A stretch of 64,000 nucleotides of DNA. It comes from Ciborinia camelliae. Its lineage: Eukaryota > Ascomycota > Leotiomycetes > Helotiales > Sclerotiniaceae. Below are positions 35,658-46,931 of this stretch, piece after piece. The stretch is taken from positions 3,019,462 through 3,083,461 of the forward strand of contig JANPYM010000003.1 in NCBI GenBank assembly GCA_025890175.1, in the 5' to 3' direction. The position numbers and the translations under genes were made by a program. Under the pieces are notes generated by a model, which saw only the letters and a program-made list of their open reading frames with translations, did no database searches and was not told where the DNA came from. Positions within the stretch are counted from its first letter, which is position 1; every line of letters begins with the position of its first letter.

Positions 35658-37745
35658 GTCCGGTCAAAAGACCCTAGACCAACAAGAAGTCTTGTGTATC
35701 TCTCTAAATCGATGTTGAAGTCTGCTGGCCCCTTTCTATTCGCTTCTGGATTGTTAGCAAGGCACAGAAATAATAAGAGACGGAAGGACAAACCTCGTAT
35801 ATTTCAAAGGGCGCTAGAAGGATTTGTGTACCAAAAGGGGTTCTGGAATCAATCTAGTGCACATCTTATTGCGACCGAAGATATGCGAGATAGCCTCGCG
35901 AGGTTGTGACCCGGTATCGCAATTCGGAATATACATACACTCCGGAGGCTGCTCAACATTGCCATCTGCTGACGGTGAATGACTTGAAGCAACACTGTGA
36001 TACGACATCACAATTCGGAATATACACACACTTTGGAGGCTGCTCAGAAGTCGCCATCTGCGGGTGGTGGTGTATCTCTCTGTATCCTCCTCTTCATCCC
36101 CATCATCTAACGATGATGGAAGATTGGCGAGGCAGGCAGAGTTTGGTGGAATCAGCTCAGGAATTCTACCAACGGAAGATGTTGGAGACCGGAGCACATA
36201 CACCAGCGTTCTTCCATAAGCTGCTCTGGCACTTCCAAGCTGGGTGCAGACATATTTCCTGGGAGATTTGTGGTGGCAGGATTGTAGTTTAACGAGGGCC
36301 AGCAGAAGTTTGTGGTGTACTCTGTAGGCCCAGAAGTGTACTATTGAGCTTTTGTGGAGCGATGACAGAGACAGTGGGTAGAGAGTAGAGATCGTAAGAC
36401 ACCATCCAGAACCTCTTGATGGGGGCGGTTGAAAATCTCAAGGATCTCTTCAGTGGTATAGTATAACCTTGTCCGAACACGGAAAAAAGCCGATAATTAG
36501 ACCATGTAATTTCTATTTTTTTGTTGGAGGGCGAGGCAGGAATTGGCTGAGTCGATAAGGTCGCAGACTAGGGCTACGATAGTTGACGTATCTGCTAGAT
36601 GCTGGTGTAGGGGAACACTGCCGGTTTGGCTCAAAGGAAAAAGTCTAAAGGATTAGCGACGGAGGGCAGAAAAGGAGTTGGTGCTATACCATAAGTGTTT
36701 GATTCATACCAGTCCATACTGATAATGACCAGCTTCTAGTGAATTTCTATGAAGGTCCGCAAGATAGTTTGAAGTTGTCCAAGAAATTAAGAGGTTGAAG
36801 TTGATTGGAAAGCACTATAGGGTCATACTCATTGTATAACTGCAGTGGACAGTAATCCTACTGGTGAATTGATGGTGCGTGACATGAAAGGAGATATGAA
36901 AAGAAGAAGCGTGGCGCCAGCCAGGATTTGTGTTGGACATCACTTTTTGAGGGAGAAGGATTGGGACAGAGAGATTTTCTGAAGGAAAAGGATTTTCAAG
37001 CTTGAATAAAGAATTAATTCAAATGGGCAGTCTGTGGGATTTTCTTTGGGGCTAATCCCTCTGCTTAGTCGCTCAATCAAGTCCCCTCACTGGATACTCA
37101 TACCCTCGAGGGCATCCTCAGCTGGAGCCTGAATCTCCATACCCTCGAGGGTATCCTTAGCTTCTACAGAGTTTTCGTTGAATAATTTAAATTAAATTAA
37201 ATGATCTGCCTGATCTTGCAATGGTCTTATGATATTCTTTTCTTTCAATTCATAATACCTACCTTGGTACCTAGGTAAACACTTACTTCCTTGCCTTGGA
37301 CATTATTTGTCAAGTCACAGTCTTGTGTAAGATTATTTCTTCTTCTTTCAAAATATTTCTATCAATACCATTCTATTCTCAATTCAAAACAAAGCCTTCT
37401 TTCTTCTGTAATCAGATCGTGAGAGAACCAGAACATCTTTTCAGTAACTGGGTCATACATACTGAAAAGACCTTTGCTGGGCGCATGTCCCAGCGACACT
37501 CGATCATTCGGATATCCAAACTCTGGTCAATGCCCAGATCCTGGAGCTCCAATTACTTTCCATCTTAGCAACAGCCTGTCCATTCGCAACAAGGTGTCTT
37601 ACAACTCCAATCCTTTCATCGCACCCGCAGCATGGAGGACCCAACGCGGTGCACATCCAGGCTGCAGCATCAAATGGAATACCAACTAGCATACGCAGTA
37701 TGGTTTGCAACTACTTTTCAGTGAATGAGCTAAGGAAAGTACCTG
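35658..37745. other. Gene-poor DNA with small duplications
   Basis: No supported gene. It contains a 91-bp tandem duplication (about 35910-36075), and a short duplicated phrase around 37100-37160 (TACCCTCGAGGG.ATCCT.AGCT). Open frames here carry no recognisable motif. Confidence 0.5.
35910..36075. repeat. 91-bp tandem duplication
   Basis: CAATTCGGAATATACA.ACAC..GGAGGCTGCTCA occurs at about 35920 and again at about 36011, diverged by several C/T changes and small differences. Confidence 0.75.
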
Positions 37746-38561
37746 ATGCCAGTCGGCGAGGTACTCCACCGAGCTGAGGTGATGACTGAGTCAGGAGACT
37801 TTCCTGTCAGCGATCTTGCCATCGAGCTCCCGGATAGGACTTGGGCCATGCAAATTGTCTCTTCCGAGCCTAAGACGCCGCAAGCCTCACTTGCAGCCCT
37901 GTTTACATCAGCCTGCATATGCTGTGCTGTGCTGTGCCGCGGTGTCTAGATCCCTTATTCCTTGGAATGGGCAGACTGTAAACGACACAAATTGAAAGAG
38001 CCAGGGCTCGGGCTGCGGCCAGAGTCGGTATCCGAGGTTTCCGAATCAGATTGGCAAACCACCACGGATGATGGTGAGGAGCAATCATCATCTGAAACTG
38101 ATAGTAAGTGCTTCAATACAATCATAAGAGTATAGGCTCGCATCTTCTCTGGGTTCCCCTTGAATTTCCTTTCTAATAAAGCTATAGGTCTCTACCAGCC
38201 TACCTCCCCATTCAATAATCCGTGTCTGGACAATCAGTTTACAGTTTCAACTACCAATACTCCTCGTGCCAAAGAAAATATGGAGCTCATTTGGTACTGC
38301 TGGCCAGTGCAACCCGAGATCCCTCTATGGGCTCGTGGTCCGAATACCGAGATTACGGTAAAAACACTTCATGCTAATATCTTTCTCGGCGTCTGCCATC
38401 AACTTCACTCCAAGGACGTCGCCTGTCCCCATCAAGACAGCAACCGCATAAAGTGCCGCTGCCTCCAAGGCCTCAACCAGAGCAACTGCTGCTTCATCGT
38501 CATCAGTATGGTAGATATGATCGATCGCAGAGATGGTACTGGGCTGGTGAATACTGGCTGA
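37746..38561 (+). pseudogene. Possible spliced gene or gene relic, unassigned
   Basis: A coherent reading frame runs from ATG 37746, is interrupted by TAG at 37947-37949, and continues in the same frame to 38103. There an 84-bp segment with GTAAGT, a CTAATAAAG branch-like site and CTATAG ends precedes a further open frame (38188-38561) in matching phase. The part after the TAG is acidic and Ser/Thr-rich (SEVSESDWQTTTDD, EEQSSSETDS), followed by a Trp/Cys-containing region (IWYCWPVQPE). The TAG sits exactly where TCTAG could be a 3' splice site, so an upstream exon is possible. No family recognised. Confidence 0.33.
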
Positions 38562-39799
38562 AGCTTGTTGCAACTCCTATGTGTGGGATCTGGCATTTCA
38601 ACCCCAATTCTGGTACTAACAACTTTTAGTAGATGGTCCTGCTGCCTGCCATACAACCAGCACCTAGCTCTTCCCCATCTCGAGCTTCGTCGATCGCTGC
38701 TGCGAATCCCTGCGGAAACCAACCGCAGATGCTACAGAGTGATTACGGTATTCTAGCAACGATAGCATGTGATCATCTGCCATCGACCCAAATTTCGAAA
38801 TATCAGCTCAAATTCCTTTTATCAACCCAATTCACGCTGCTCCACGGGAAGGCATATATCGTGAGCATATCTAAAGTGCAGCTGCTGTCAACTACTCTCA
38901 ACCGTTTCGAGAAGTCCACTTGGCTATTTAAAACGTGGGAGGGGGGTGACTTCCTGTTTCTTTGGGGACTCGTGGTGGTGGAGAGAGATATGAGAGACAA
39001 AAGAAGACGGTTAGGAGAACAATGACGAGAAGTTTCGATGCCGGAACACAACTTCCTAAAGGAAAAGAAGTGGATTCATCGTTTCGAGAATGTTACCATA
39101 ATTCTCTTCTTGGTGGCCATCTAAGAGATGGCCAATGACTACTGGGCGAGATCGAAACACACTGGAAAGAAAGAAGCGGATACATTGGTCCTTGGCTCAA
39201 GGTTCCCAGAACAAGATTCCCAATTACTCAAGTCAAAGACCAGTACCACACAAATCAATTTCTGGAACGATTCTCGGTTTCAAAGGCTCCAATACCTTTA
39301 CTTGGCAACCTCGAACAATTCCCTGCTTTGACAAAACTTCATTCCTAGAACGAAAGTCTATTACGCTCCAGAACTTATCATACCTCCCGTCACGCTCGTC
39401 CCCGCCACATACATCATTGCGATATTGCTTCGAAGGGTTATGGTTTCACGATTTGATGACATGACAATACCATAAGGATATGGCAAATATAAAGACGACG
39501 AAGGTCGCAACTCTTGCTCATCGCTTCGTTCTCAAGAATCAAATTTAATGAACGAAGGAATCAATTTCAGGGCATCTGAATTCTGGACCTTGAAGCCACA
39601 GGCTCTGGAGCCTCTGCATTTACTTCAAAGCTGGTGGCCATCTCTGAGTATGGAAAATCACTCACTACTGTATGAGATCGAAATGCGCTGGAAGAAAGAG
39701 GTGATCCATTAAGTCAACGTTCTTTTACCACAAGCTGTCTTGAATCCGACAACTCCAAGACATGTCAATGCTCATCCTCTCTGTGTGAGATTGAAACCC
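38562..39799. other. Gene-poor DNA
   Basis: No supported gene. Phrases such as GAGATCGAAAC(A)C..CTGGAA(A)GAAAGA recur near 39150, 39670 and 39790, suggesting an old amplified unit related to the 102-bp repeat that follows. Confidence 0.45.
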
Positions 39800-40216
39800 G
39801 TCATGAATGAACGGGAACAAGTCAGTTCTCTGCGATAACTAAAATCTCCATCGAACTTCAGGAGGAATGGACTCTGTAAGAAACAGTTGATCCAAGAAGT
39901 CTTTCATTCATGACGGGTACAAGTCAGTTCTCTGCGATAACTGAAATCTCCATCGAACTTCAGGAGGAATGGACTCTGTAAGAAACAGTTGATCCAAGAA
40001 GTCTTTCATTCATGATGGGTACAAGTCAGTTCTCTGCGATAACTGAAATCTCCATCGAACTTCAGGAGGAATGGACTCTGTAAGAAACAGTTGATCCAAG
40101 AAGTCTTTAGCGTTATTACAGAAGACGCCGAAGATAGAAAAATCCGTCATGAATGGACGGGAACGAGTCAGTTCCATGCGATAACTGAAATCTCCATCGA
40201 ACTTCAGAAGGAATGG
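39800..40216. repeat. 102-bp minisatellite, three and a half copies
   Basis: Copies begin near 39800, 39902 and 40004 and are nearly identical; a fourth, partial and more diverged one lies at about 40143-40216. The period is exactly 34 codons. In one frame each unit reads GTSQFSAITEISIELQEEWT followed by TAA, and the fourth unit lacks the stop and runs on to 40375. Confidence 0.9.
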
Positions 40217-40379
40217 ACTTCCAATCAAATTTACAGCCACATATATTCGGAATCAATCAGTTTTTCAACAGCAGATCAGCCAGATGTTCAAGCTATTGAA
40301 GCTATCTGCTATTGCAGATCCAAGTTCATTTCGAGGGAGCAACATCAGCAAGAAGTAGAGAGAGTCTCCTCGTAGCGGC

Positions 40380-42249
40380 TCCCCATAGAGACCAAGCCAT
40401 GAAGAGCCTCCGTCATCAAAATCAGCAAATTACCACTGGGCAACTCCCTCCACCAGCGAATTTTGGTCTCTCGTCAATGACACGCCAGAACCGCTCCCCA
40501 AAAATTCGAAATGCCAGTATCTCCTGAGCTAATTACAGCTAATTCCTGGATTATCTCACTATGGGCCCGATTACCGAGAAAGATTTTTCAATCATACTCT
40601 GGGACCGAGAAAAGAATTTCGGGCACGTTACGTTGGTCAACTTCCTATTTGAATTGTGGAAGGTCCTGGTAGCCGTTGTGCAACCCAGAACAACGGGCGA
40701 TTCAGTCCATTATCTACTTAGATCACAAAACATAGACTAAGCTTCCATCGCTTGCACAGCCTCGATGATTAGTGAATCATCGAAAACGCGCACTTGGAGG
40801 GAAACCCTCTTTATCTCCATTTGCAAATCTACCCTTCGAGCATACCCGTGACACCAATTCTTCGACCTCAAAATGTCTCCCTGCACGCTTCTTTGTTTTA
40901 CAGCTTATGCCTCCATCGCCAAGAGACACTTACAGGTGGAACCTCCACCATGGGGTTCTATTTGCGGTCACACAATTTGGAATTCTATCAACGGCAGTCT
41001 GACTTGGGAATTCATTCCAATCCAGGAAGTGGCCGTGATACCCCCAGCAATGAGAACGGTAACAACTCCTTCAGAATTAACAACCCAGGACAGACCGGGA
41101 AGCACAGAGATGCAGAAAATGAGTCCCAACATGCTACATCAACAGCAGATGCTTAGGAATTATCATCGCCACCAACACCACAGCAAAAGCTCTTCCCCTG
41201 TTTCTATCATCCCTACATCTGGTAGCTGGTATTTAGGATGACCATCTTGTGTGATGAAGATCCAGACCCTCAGACCAATTTTTCGCCTTTAAAATATCCA
41301 CTTGAGGCTCTTTGTATTACAGCTTAATCTCCTCCACTAAGAGATATTCACGGGTGGCTACCACCGTTCATATGGAAACGAGCTTATACTTATACTTTGG
41401 ACCAATGAGAAAGGGGCCACCATCGGACGAGGAGAAAGAAGTAAAGACGGCTATTACGAAGAAATCTTTTTCCAGGAATCCGTCATTTCCAGATGAAGAG
41501 CAGTGACACTTTTAGCAAGCGATTTATCCATCCATTCAACTAACTTCTGTTGGAATTATCGACCTCAATCTTACTAATTCCAAAGTTTAATACTTCCTTG
41601 AGGAAGCTAAGCAATTCCAGCTCGGCGAACTTAAGAAGATTTCCAATGATTTTCCAGCTCCGAGTCATATGAGGATTTGAAGATCTCGCCGGAGGCTAAG
41701 AAGCCTCCAAAGGGAAGGCTTGACACGTTGATGGCTCATATTATCAGGAAATGCCCTGCGTTAGATCGTCTTGAAAAGCAGCCAGCTGTTAGTTTTAGAA
41801 TTCAACAACCTAGCCGGCGTTAAGATACCCGCTGTCTCCCTTCCCCCGAGGGCTTCTTTGTTATACAGCTTACGTCTCTTTGGACCGACTTTGCCATCCC
41901 CGAATTGAAAATCGCTTGCGACTGGCACCGAATTCAACAGAATCGAACGACTCGATCTTGCGCTCACAGCCAATATTGATGAGCGCCATGTCAAGCATCT
42001 GGGATACTCGGCATCAACATAAATACAAGGTTTTCCCCGGTCAATATCAGCATTCCAATAATCTGGTGGTTTGTTCTAAGTGGGATCCGGGGCTGGCTTA
42101 ACCTCGACAAGAATTCCGGAGTTGAAGGCAGCAAGCAAGGTGCAAGTTAGCTGCTGGTCAAACAGATTTAATACACTTCTTACTCGTGACTTCGCAAATA
42201 CCCCAGCCTCCCCACCCACAAAACTACCTATCAGCAAAAGCCTTTCATC
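40380..42249. other. Gene-poor DNA with diverged long-period repeats
   Basis: No supported gene. A block with core GGCTTCTTTGTTTTACAGCTTA(T/C)G.CTCC recurs at about 40880-40950, 41300-41370 and 41840-41885, much diverged. Open frames at 40772-41241 have no recognisable motif. Confidence 0.45.
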
Positions 42250-42720
42250 ATGATGCAATCCAATCCTAATCTTGACCCACCACTATTTACTGATCCATCA
42301 CTCAAGATTGCTGTTCCAATCCTCTACTCATCTCCCGACAATCAAAGCGCATCCGTCTCCCAACCATCTACTTTTGGCAATGTTTACAGTACCCTCGCCA
42401 TGCACAGAGTAGTAATTGGTCATACTGATGCCAGGAAAGCTAGCACGTTTTGAGAAGCCAGCTAGAAGATCGAACGATTCCCAGTCACGGTATACCTGGC
42501 ACTTATCAAATATTTCTACGCATCTTACGAGAAAGTCAAAGCTCCTCCAGTATTATCCAAGGCAGATACCTATGCAAGTGTCTTCCAACTGCACGCAATC
42601 AAGAACCAGCAATTGCAGGAACAAGAACACAGATGGTCAGGAAAACCTTCTAGTCAGTCAGGACAACTATCTCACAGTCAACATGGAACTTCTGCTGTGG
42701 CCATGGGATGGACTGACTGA
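42250..42720 (+). CDS. Small hypothetical protein, two exons
   Basis: Unrecognised. Exon 42250-42408 and exon 42466-42720 are in the same frame, separated by a 57-bp segment with GTAGTA, a TACTGATG branch-like site and CTAG ends. Splicing would remove two in-frame stops and give 137 residues. The second exon reads as convincing protein (FPVTVYLALIKYFYASYEKV, then a Gln/His/Ser-rich tail). The stop is TGA followed by CTA, and the frame then stays open for another 71 codons with GPGKTSTVWKNN near its beginning. No homologue comes to mind; it may be a remnant. Confidence 0.38.
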
Positions 42721-43032
42721 CTAGAAGGCCCCGGAAAGACTTCGACCGTTTGGAAGAACAACATCATGGCTGCAGTTCGAGAACACCGTCCTAGTGATTC
42801 AGTTGATTGCCAGTTTAGCTCCTTCCGTTTTCTTGGAGGGAAATCAAGATACAGAGATCTTGGTCGTCTTCTGGAAGATGGCTCGACTGGCCGATTGGAA
42901 GGTTCTTGCTGGACGGCCCCCAGCTTAAGCCAATGAGACACCAGTTGAAATGTCTCGAGAAGCTTCAAAGCGGCCCGTCCAGCTGATGATCTGGGATGGA
43001 TTGACGACCTTAGAAGTCCATTGACCAATACT

Positions 43033-43521
43033 ATGGCAAGGACGAAAGCTGCACTTAATGAAAACATTTCTGATCCTGACCTTGGTCGGATGCAACATTC
43101 CGATATCACAGCCATAAAACTCAAATGGGGAAATGGGTTGAGAGGACTTTGGGATCAGATCGAGAATAATCCTGCCGAGTCCCAGGCTACCGAAAATTGT
43201 GATATCGGAATGTTGCGGGCCTTCGCCAAGGAAGACAGGGCCTGGAATGGCCTTTACGGCAATATCAGCACTCCGGCGTTCCTACGACTCAAATGGGAAA
43301 ATGGGTGGAGAGGACTTTGGGCTCAGATCGAGAATAATCCTGCCGAGTCCCAGGCTACCGAAAATTGTGATATCGGAATGTTGCGGGCCTTCGCCAAGGA
43401 AGACAGGGCCTGGAACCGCCTTTATGGCAATATAAACACTCCGGCGTTCCAACGACTCCCTCCCGCTGGAGCAGGTCAAAAAAGGGGCTTCGGACTTTTA
43501 TACGCAGATTGGTCTATGTAG
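43033..43521 (+). CDS. Hypothetical tandem-repeat protein
   Basis: Single open frame of 162 residues from ATG 43033. It contains two copies of a 56-residue repeat: LKW.NG.RGLW.QIENN, PAESQATENCDIGMLRAFAK, EDRAW..LYGNI.TPAF.R. The repeats are charged and rich in Asn, Glu and Trp, with no signal peptide or membrane segment. It ends YADWSM. Downstream, another frame is rich in QRPAQRPAQRQAQ, which could belong to a further exon. The family is unknown, and a decayed larger gene is possible. Confidence 0.4.
   Translation: MARTKAALNENISDPDLGRMQHSDITAIKLKWGNGLRGLWDQIENNPAESQATENCDIGMLRAFAKEDRAWNGLYGNISTPAFLRLKWENGWRGLWAQIENNPAESQATENCDIGMLRAFAKEDRAWNRLYGNINTPAFQRLPPAGAGQKRGFGLLYADWSM
43111..43449 (+). 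repeat. 168-bp coding tandem repeat
   Basis: Two near-identical copies, period exactly 168 bp (56 codons), keep the reading frame open across both. The identical core spans at least 100 bp. Confidence 0.9.
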
Positions 43522-44754
43522 CGACCGTCGAGAGACATTTGCCATCAACGCGGGATACAAGAACAAATCTTGTTCCAATGGGAAAAGAGTCACAGGCATA
43601 GGCACAGGCAAATATGCTAAGGCCGACTCAAAGACCAGCGCAAAGACCAGCGCAAAGACAAGCCCAGGCAATCGCACAAAATCAAGCACACGGAAAACCC
43701 CATGGAAAATCTCAAGCGACCGCTCAAGATTCCAGTTCCACAAGCAACCATCTCCATTTGTTTAGTTGGTTTGGTTAACTATAGTTTTTTCCCGGTGGTC
43801 AAAACGTGTATTCGGTACATAGAAGGAAGGAAGGAAGGAAGGAAGAAAGAAAGAGTGGTGGCTATGAAAGAAGAGGAAGAGGAAGAGAAACAGAAGGGGG
43901 TTGTAGAATACAAATAGGAACTTGCGATCAAAAATTTATCAACAAAGAATATCCACCACGTCTGTTTTTGGAAGAAGTGAATAAATGCACTTGCACTTGC
44001 ACTTTCGATCTCATCATCATACTGCAGTCCCTACCCTGAACGTTCCTTCCTCCCTATTGCAAAATTATGTGACTGGTATATATGTGTATATATATATATA
44101 TTACTGTACTGCGTAATCCACGTAGATCTTTCAATTGCATAGTGTATAATCCATAGTGAGGACTCCCATCCCATCCAGACGCCCACATATAACAAAGTCC
44201 ATAATACAATGCTACAAAAAGAAATCCTCTCTCTCAAAAAAGGAAAAGGTTTGACACAATCAATAATCAATACCTAGGCAGAAAAATCACAGATCGAGAT
44301 AGAGATGAAGATGGAGATATATAGCGCTGAGAAGATTGATCGGGATAAACAAAGTCAAAGTTTTGTCAATGCAGTGCTGGATAGTGGGGGTTATTTAACC
44401 GGGGTTGCCTGAACAATGATGATCTCTAGGATATGTAATTATGTGGATTCTATATTTATATCCAATAATCCATCCTCTCAAACTACCTACGTACTGTATC
44501 TACTTATCCTTGATTGAATTTCGAATACGTGGTTTCTGAGTTCCATATTCTACAAAGAATCCCGACTCAGCTTGTATTCAAGAAGGATCAATAAAGTCAA
44601 AGGCGAAAGTGGAAGGAGTTCTTATTGTAAAGGTTAAGGTATTTGCAAAATTTTCACCCTGATTCCGAAATCGACTATTACTTATACAATAAGGTTACCG
44701 TGTCACGTTCTATTATCATCTTCTATCGTTCTGTAGATAGATACCAACGCAACC
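43522..44754. other. Intergenic region upstream of the HAD gene
   Basis: No gene recognised. GGAA repeats occupy about 43823-43850 and ACTTGC repeats about 43990-44003. The segment closest to 44755 is probably the leader of the HAD phosphatase gene. Confidence 0.5.
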
Positions 44755-45772
44755 ATGGCTCCCAAAACCGAGTAAGTTTTCCTTTTCTTTCTCTATTTCG
44801 TCTGAATATCAGACTCTCTAATCAACATCATACATCTATAAATGATAAATAATATGCCACCCAAACCCATGTCTTCCCTCCCTCCCCCCCAAAAACCAAA
44901 CCTACTAACCCCCTCCCGCGCAAAAGTTTCCCCCCCCCATCCGCGCCTGCCTCTTCGACATGGACGGACTCCTCCTCAACACCGAGGACATCTACACGCA
45001 CTGCGCCAACCACATTCTCCACCGCTACAACCGGCCCGCGCTCCCCTGGCCCATCAAAGCGCAAATGATGGGAGTCCCGGGAGGATCCACCAGCGGGCCC
45101 TTCCTAACCTGGGCACGCCTCCCCATCAGCAAAGAGCAATACGCACAGGAACAGCGCGCGCAGCAACTCCTCCATTTCCCCACCTGCGCGCCCCTCCCCG
45201 GCGTCGAGAAATTACTAACCGATTTAACAACCGCACGTGATAACAATAAAGATCAAGAAGAGCGGGGAAACCGCATCCAGATCGCCCTAGCCACGAGCAG
45301 CAACTCGGAAAACTACACGCTCAAGACGCAAAACCCCGCGACCAAAGCGCTGCTCGAGAGATTCCCCCCGTCGCGGCGGATCCTAGGAGACGACGCGCGC
45401 GTGTCGCGCGGACGGGGAAAACCCTGTCCGGATATCTATCTCCTGGCGCTGCGCATCATCAACGCGAGTTTAGGAGAGAACGAGCGACCGATCACGCCGG
45501 GAGAATGTCTCGTGTTTGAGGATTCGGTGCCGGGGGTCGAGGCGGGCCGGAGGGCGGGCATGCGCGTCGTCTGGGTGCCGCACGAGGGATTGCGGGCCGA
45601 GTATCGCGGGAGGGAAAAGGAGATTTTGGCGGGGAGGATGGGCATGGCCCGGAAGTTGGGCATTGAAATTGGTGATGGGGAAGACCCCGGGGAGATTGAT
45701 GATGGGTGGGCGCAACTTCTGCCGTCGCTGGAGAATTTTCCTTATGAGTTGTATGGTATTGCCGTTTCGTAG
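44755..45772 (+). CDS. HAD-superfamily sugar/nucleotide phosphatase, frame break at a C tract
   Basis: A HAD hydrolase of the DxDG(L) subgroup that includes pseudouridine-5'-phosphatase and 2-deoxyglucose-6-phosphatase. Motif I is LFDMDGLL (nucleophile Asp at 44957-44959), motif II ALATSSN, motif III GKPCPDIYLLAL, motif IV LVFEDSVPGVEAGR. A short first exon, MAPKTE-like (44755-44771), is followed by a 155-bp intron with GTAAGT and a perfect TACTAAC at 44903-44909; exon 2 starts at 44927. As written, splicing puts the domain out of frame by one base, because the C tract at 44930-44938 has nine Cs where seven or ten are needed. This may be a homopolymer error or a real mutation. Starting at the internal ATG 44960 would lose the catalytic nucleophile. 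Exon 2 is clearly more GC-rich than neighbouring genes. Confidence 0.82.
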
Positions 45773-46931
45773 ATGTTTTAAATACCGAGGTGCCTAGGTT
45801 ATGGATCTTACAATTAGACTCGAAGACTTGAGGTTGGGTTTGGTTGGGTTGGGTCAAAGTGCGTACAAGGACGAGAAGTATTTAGGAGATCAATAATATA
45901 GAATTCATTCATTCATTCGTCCACAAACATCAACTAGACCAGTTGTAACTTGATCTGAATCTTGATCTGAATTAATCTGAATTAATCTGAATTAATCTTA
46001 ATCTGAATCTTGATCTCAACATCGATGCACCACACCACACCACTACACAGTAAAAAATTCCATCTACAAGAATGAAATGAAAATCACCTGCATGCATACA
46101 CGTATGTATTCTACCTCATCTTCTTCCCTCTCCCCTCCCCTATCCTCCCTCCCTTCTCTTTCCCTCATCACCTTACGGATTGATTCCCATTCCCTGTCTA
46201 CAAAATCAAAAACCTCCCGACTACAGGTATCTAGGTATCTCAGCCAAACTGGTATCATTCACTGCATCCACCCCATCGTCATCATCATCATCATCATCAT
46301 TATTCCACTCATCAAACCATGCATCATCCTCATCCTCATCCTCATCCTCATCCCCATCCCCATCATCCTCAACCAGACCACCGCCCCTTATCTCCAATCT
46401 CACTTCCCCCCTCTCCCAAACCAAAAAGAAAACCAATCAAAAATTCCCACCCATGCAATCCATTATATTCATTTACGTCATGCCAATCCCCAAAGAATCC
46501 TCTCCACCCTACCCCCTCCCCTCTCTCCATCTCCACGATGGAAAAAAAAACCAGAACGCAAGACCGGGGGAAAAAAAACGCCAGCGCTACAATCCGTAAA
46601 TTGAAAAAGAATCAGAGGACGAAGAACAAATCGCAAAGGAGTATCAAACGTCTCCATAAACTTCATTCCTTCCTGCTTTTTACAAAAACACTCTCTTCCA
46701 TTCGAGTTCCGTCTTCCACAAAAGAAAATCCCTCATTTGCAAATCTGCCTTTCCTTCCCTGTTCCTCTGGTATCGGCCTGTAATCTTGCATTGTTTGTTC
46801 ACTCAACCTGATTGTTTGGATCCGTGTTGATTTTGATTATTGGTATAGCAAATAGCCTCAACATATATCAATATCCACCCCCTCACCCCCTCACCCACAA
46901 CAGGAAAATTTAGTTCTCCCATCAAGATCCC
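45773..46931. other. Intergenic low-complexity region between convergent genes
   Basis: TTGATCTGAATTAATC repeats lie near 45950-46015, then pyrimidine-rich sequence, a CATCATCATCAT tract (about 46270-46305) and CATCCTCATCCT repeats (about 46323-46372). Open frames of up to 175 codons on both strands translate to Ser/Pro/Ile or Asp/Glu low complexity and are not convincing genes. Confidence 0.6.

Noticed and set aside
46077..46783. Open frames up to 175 codons on both strands
   Set aside because: They translate CAT/CCT repeats and pyrimidine tracts into low-complexity Ser/Pro/Ile or Asp/Glu sequence, and lie between the 3' ends of two convergent genes.
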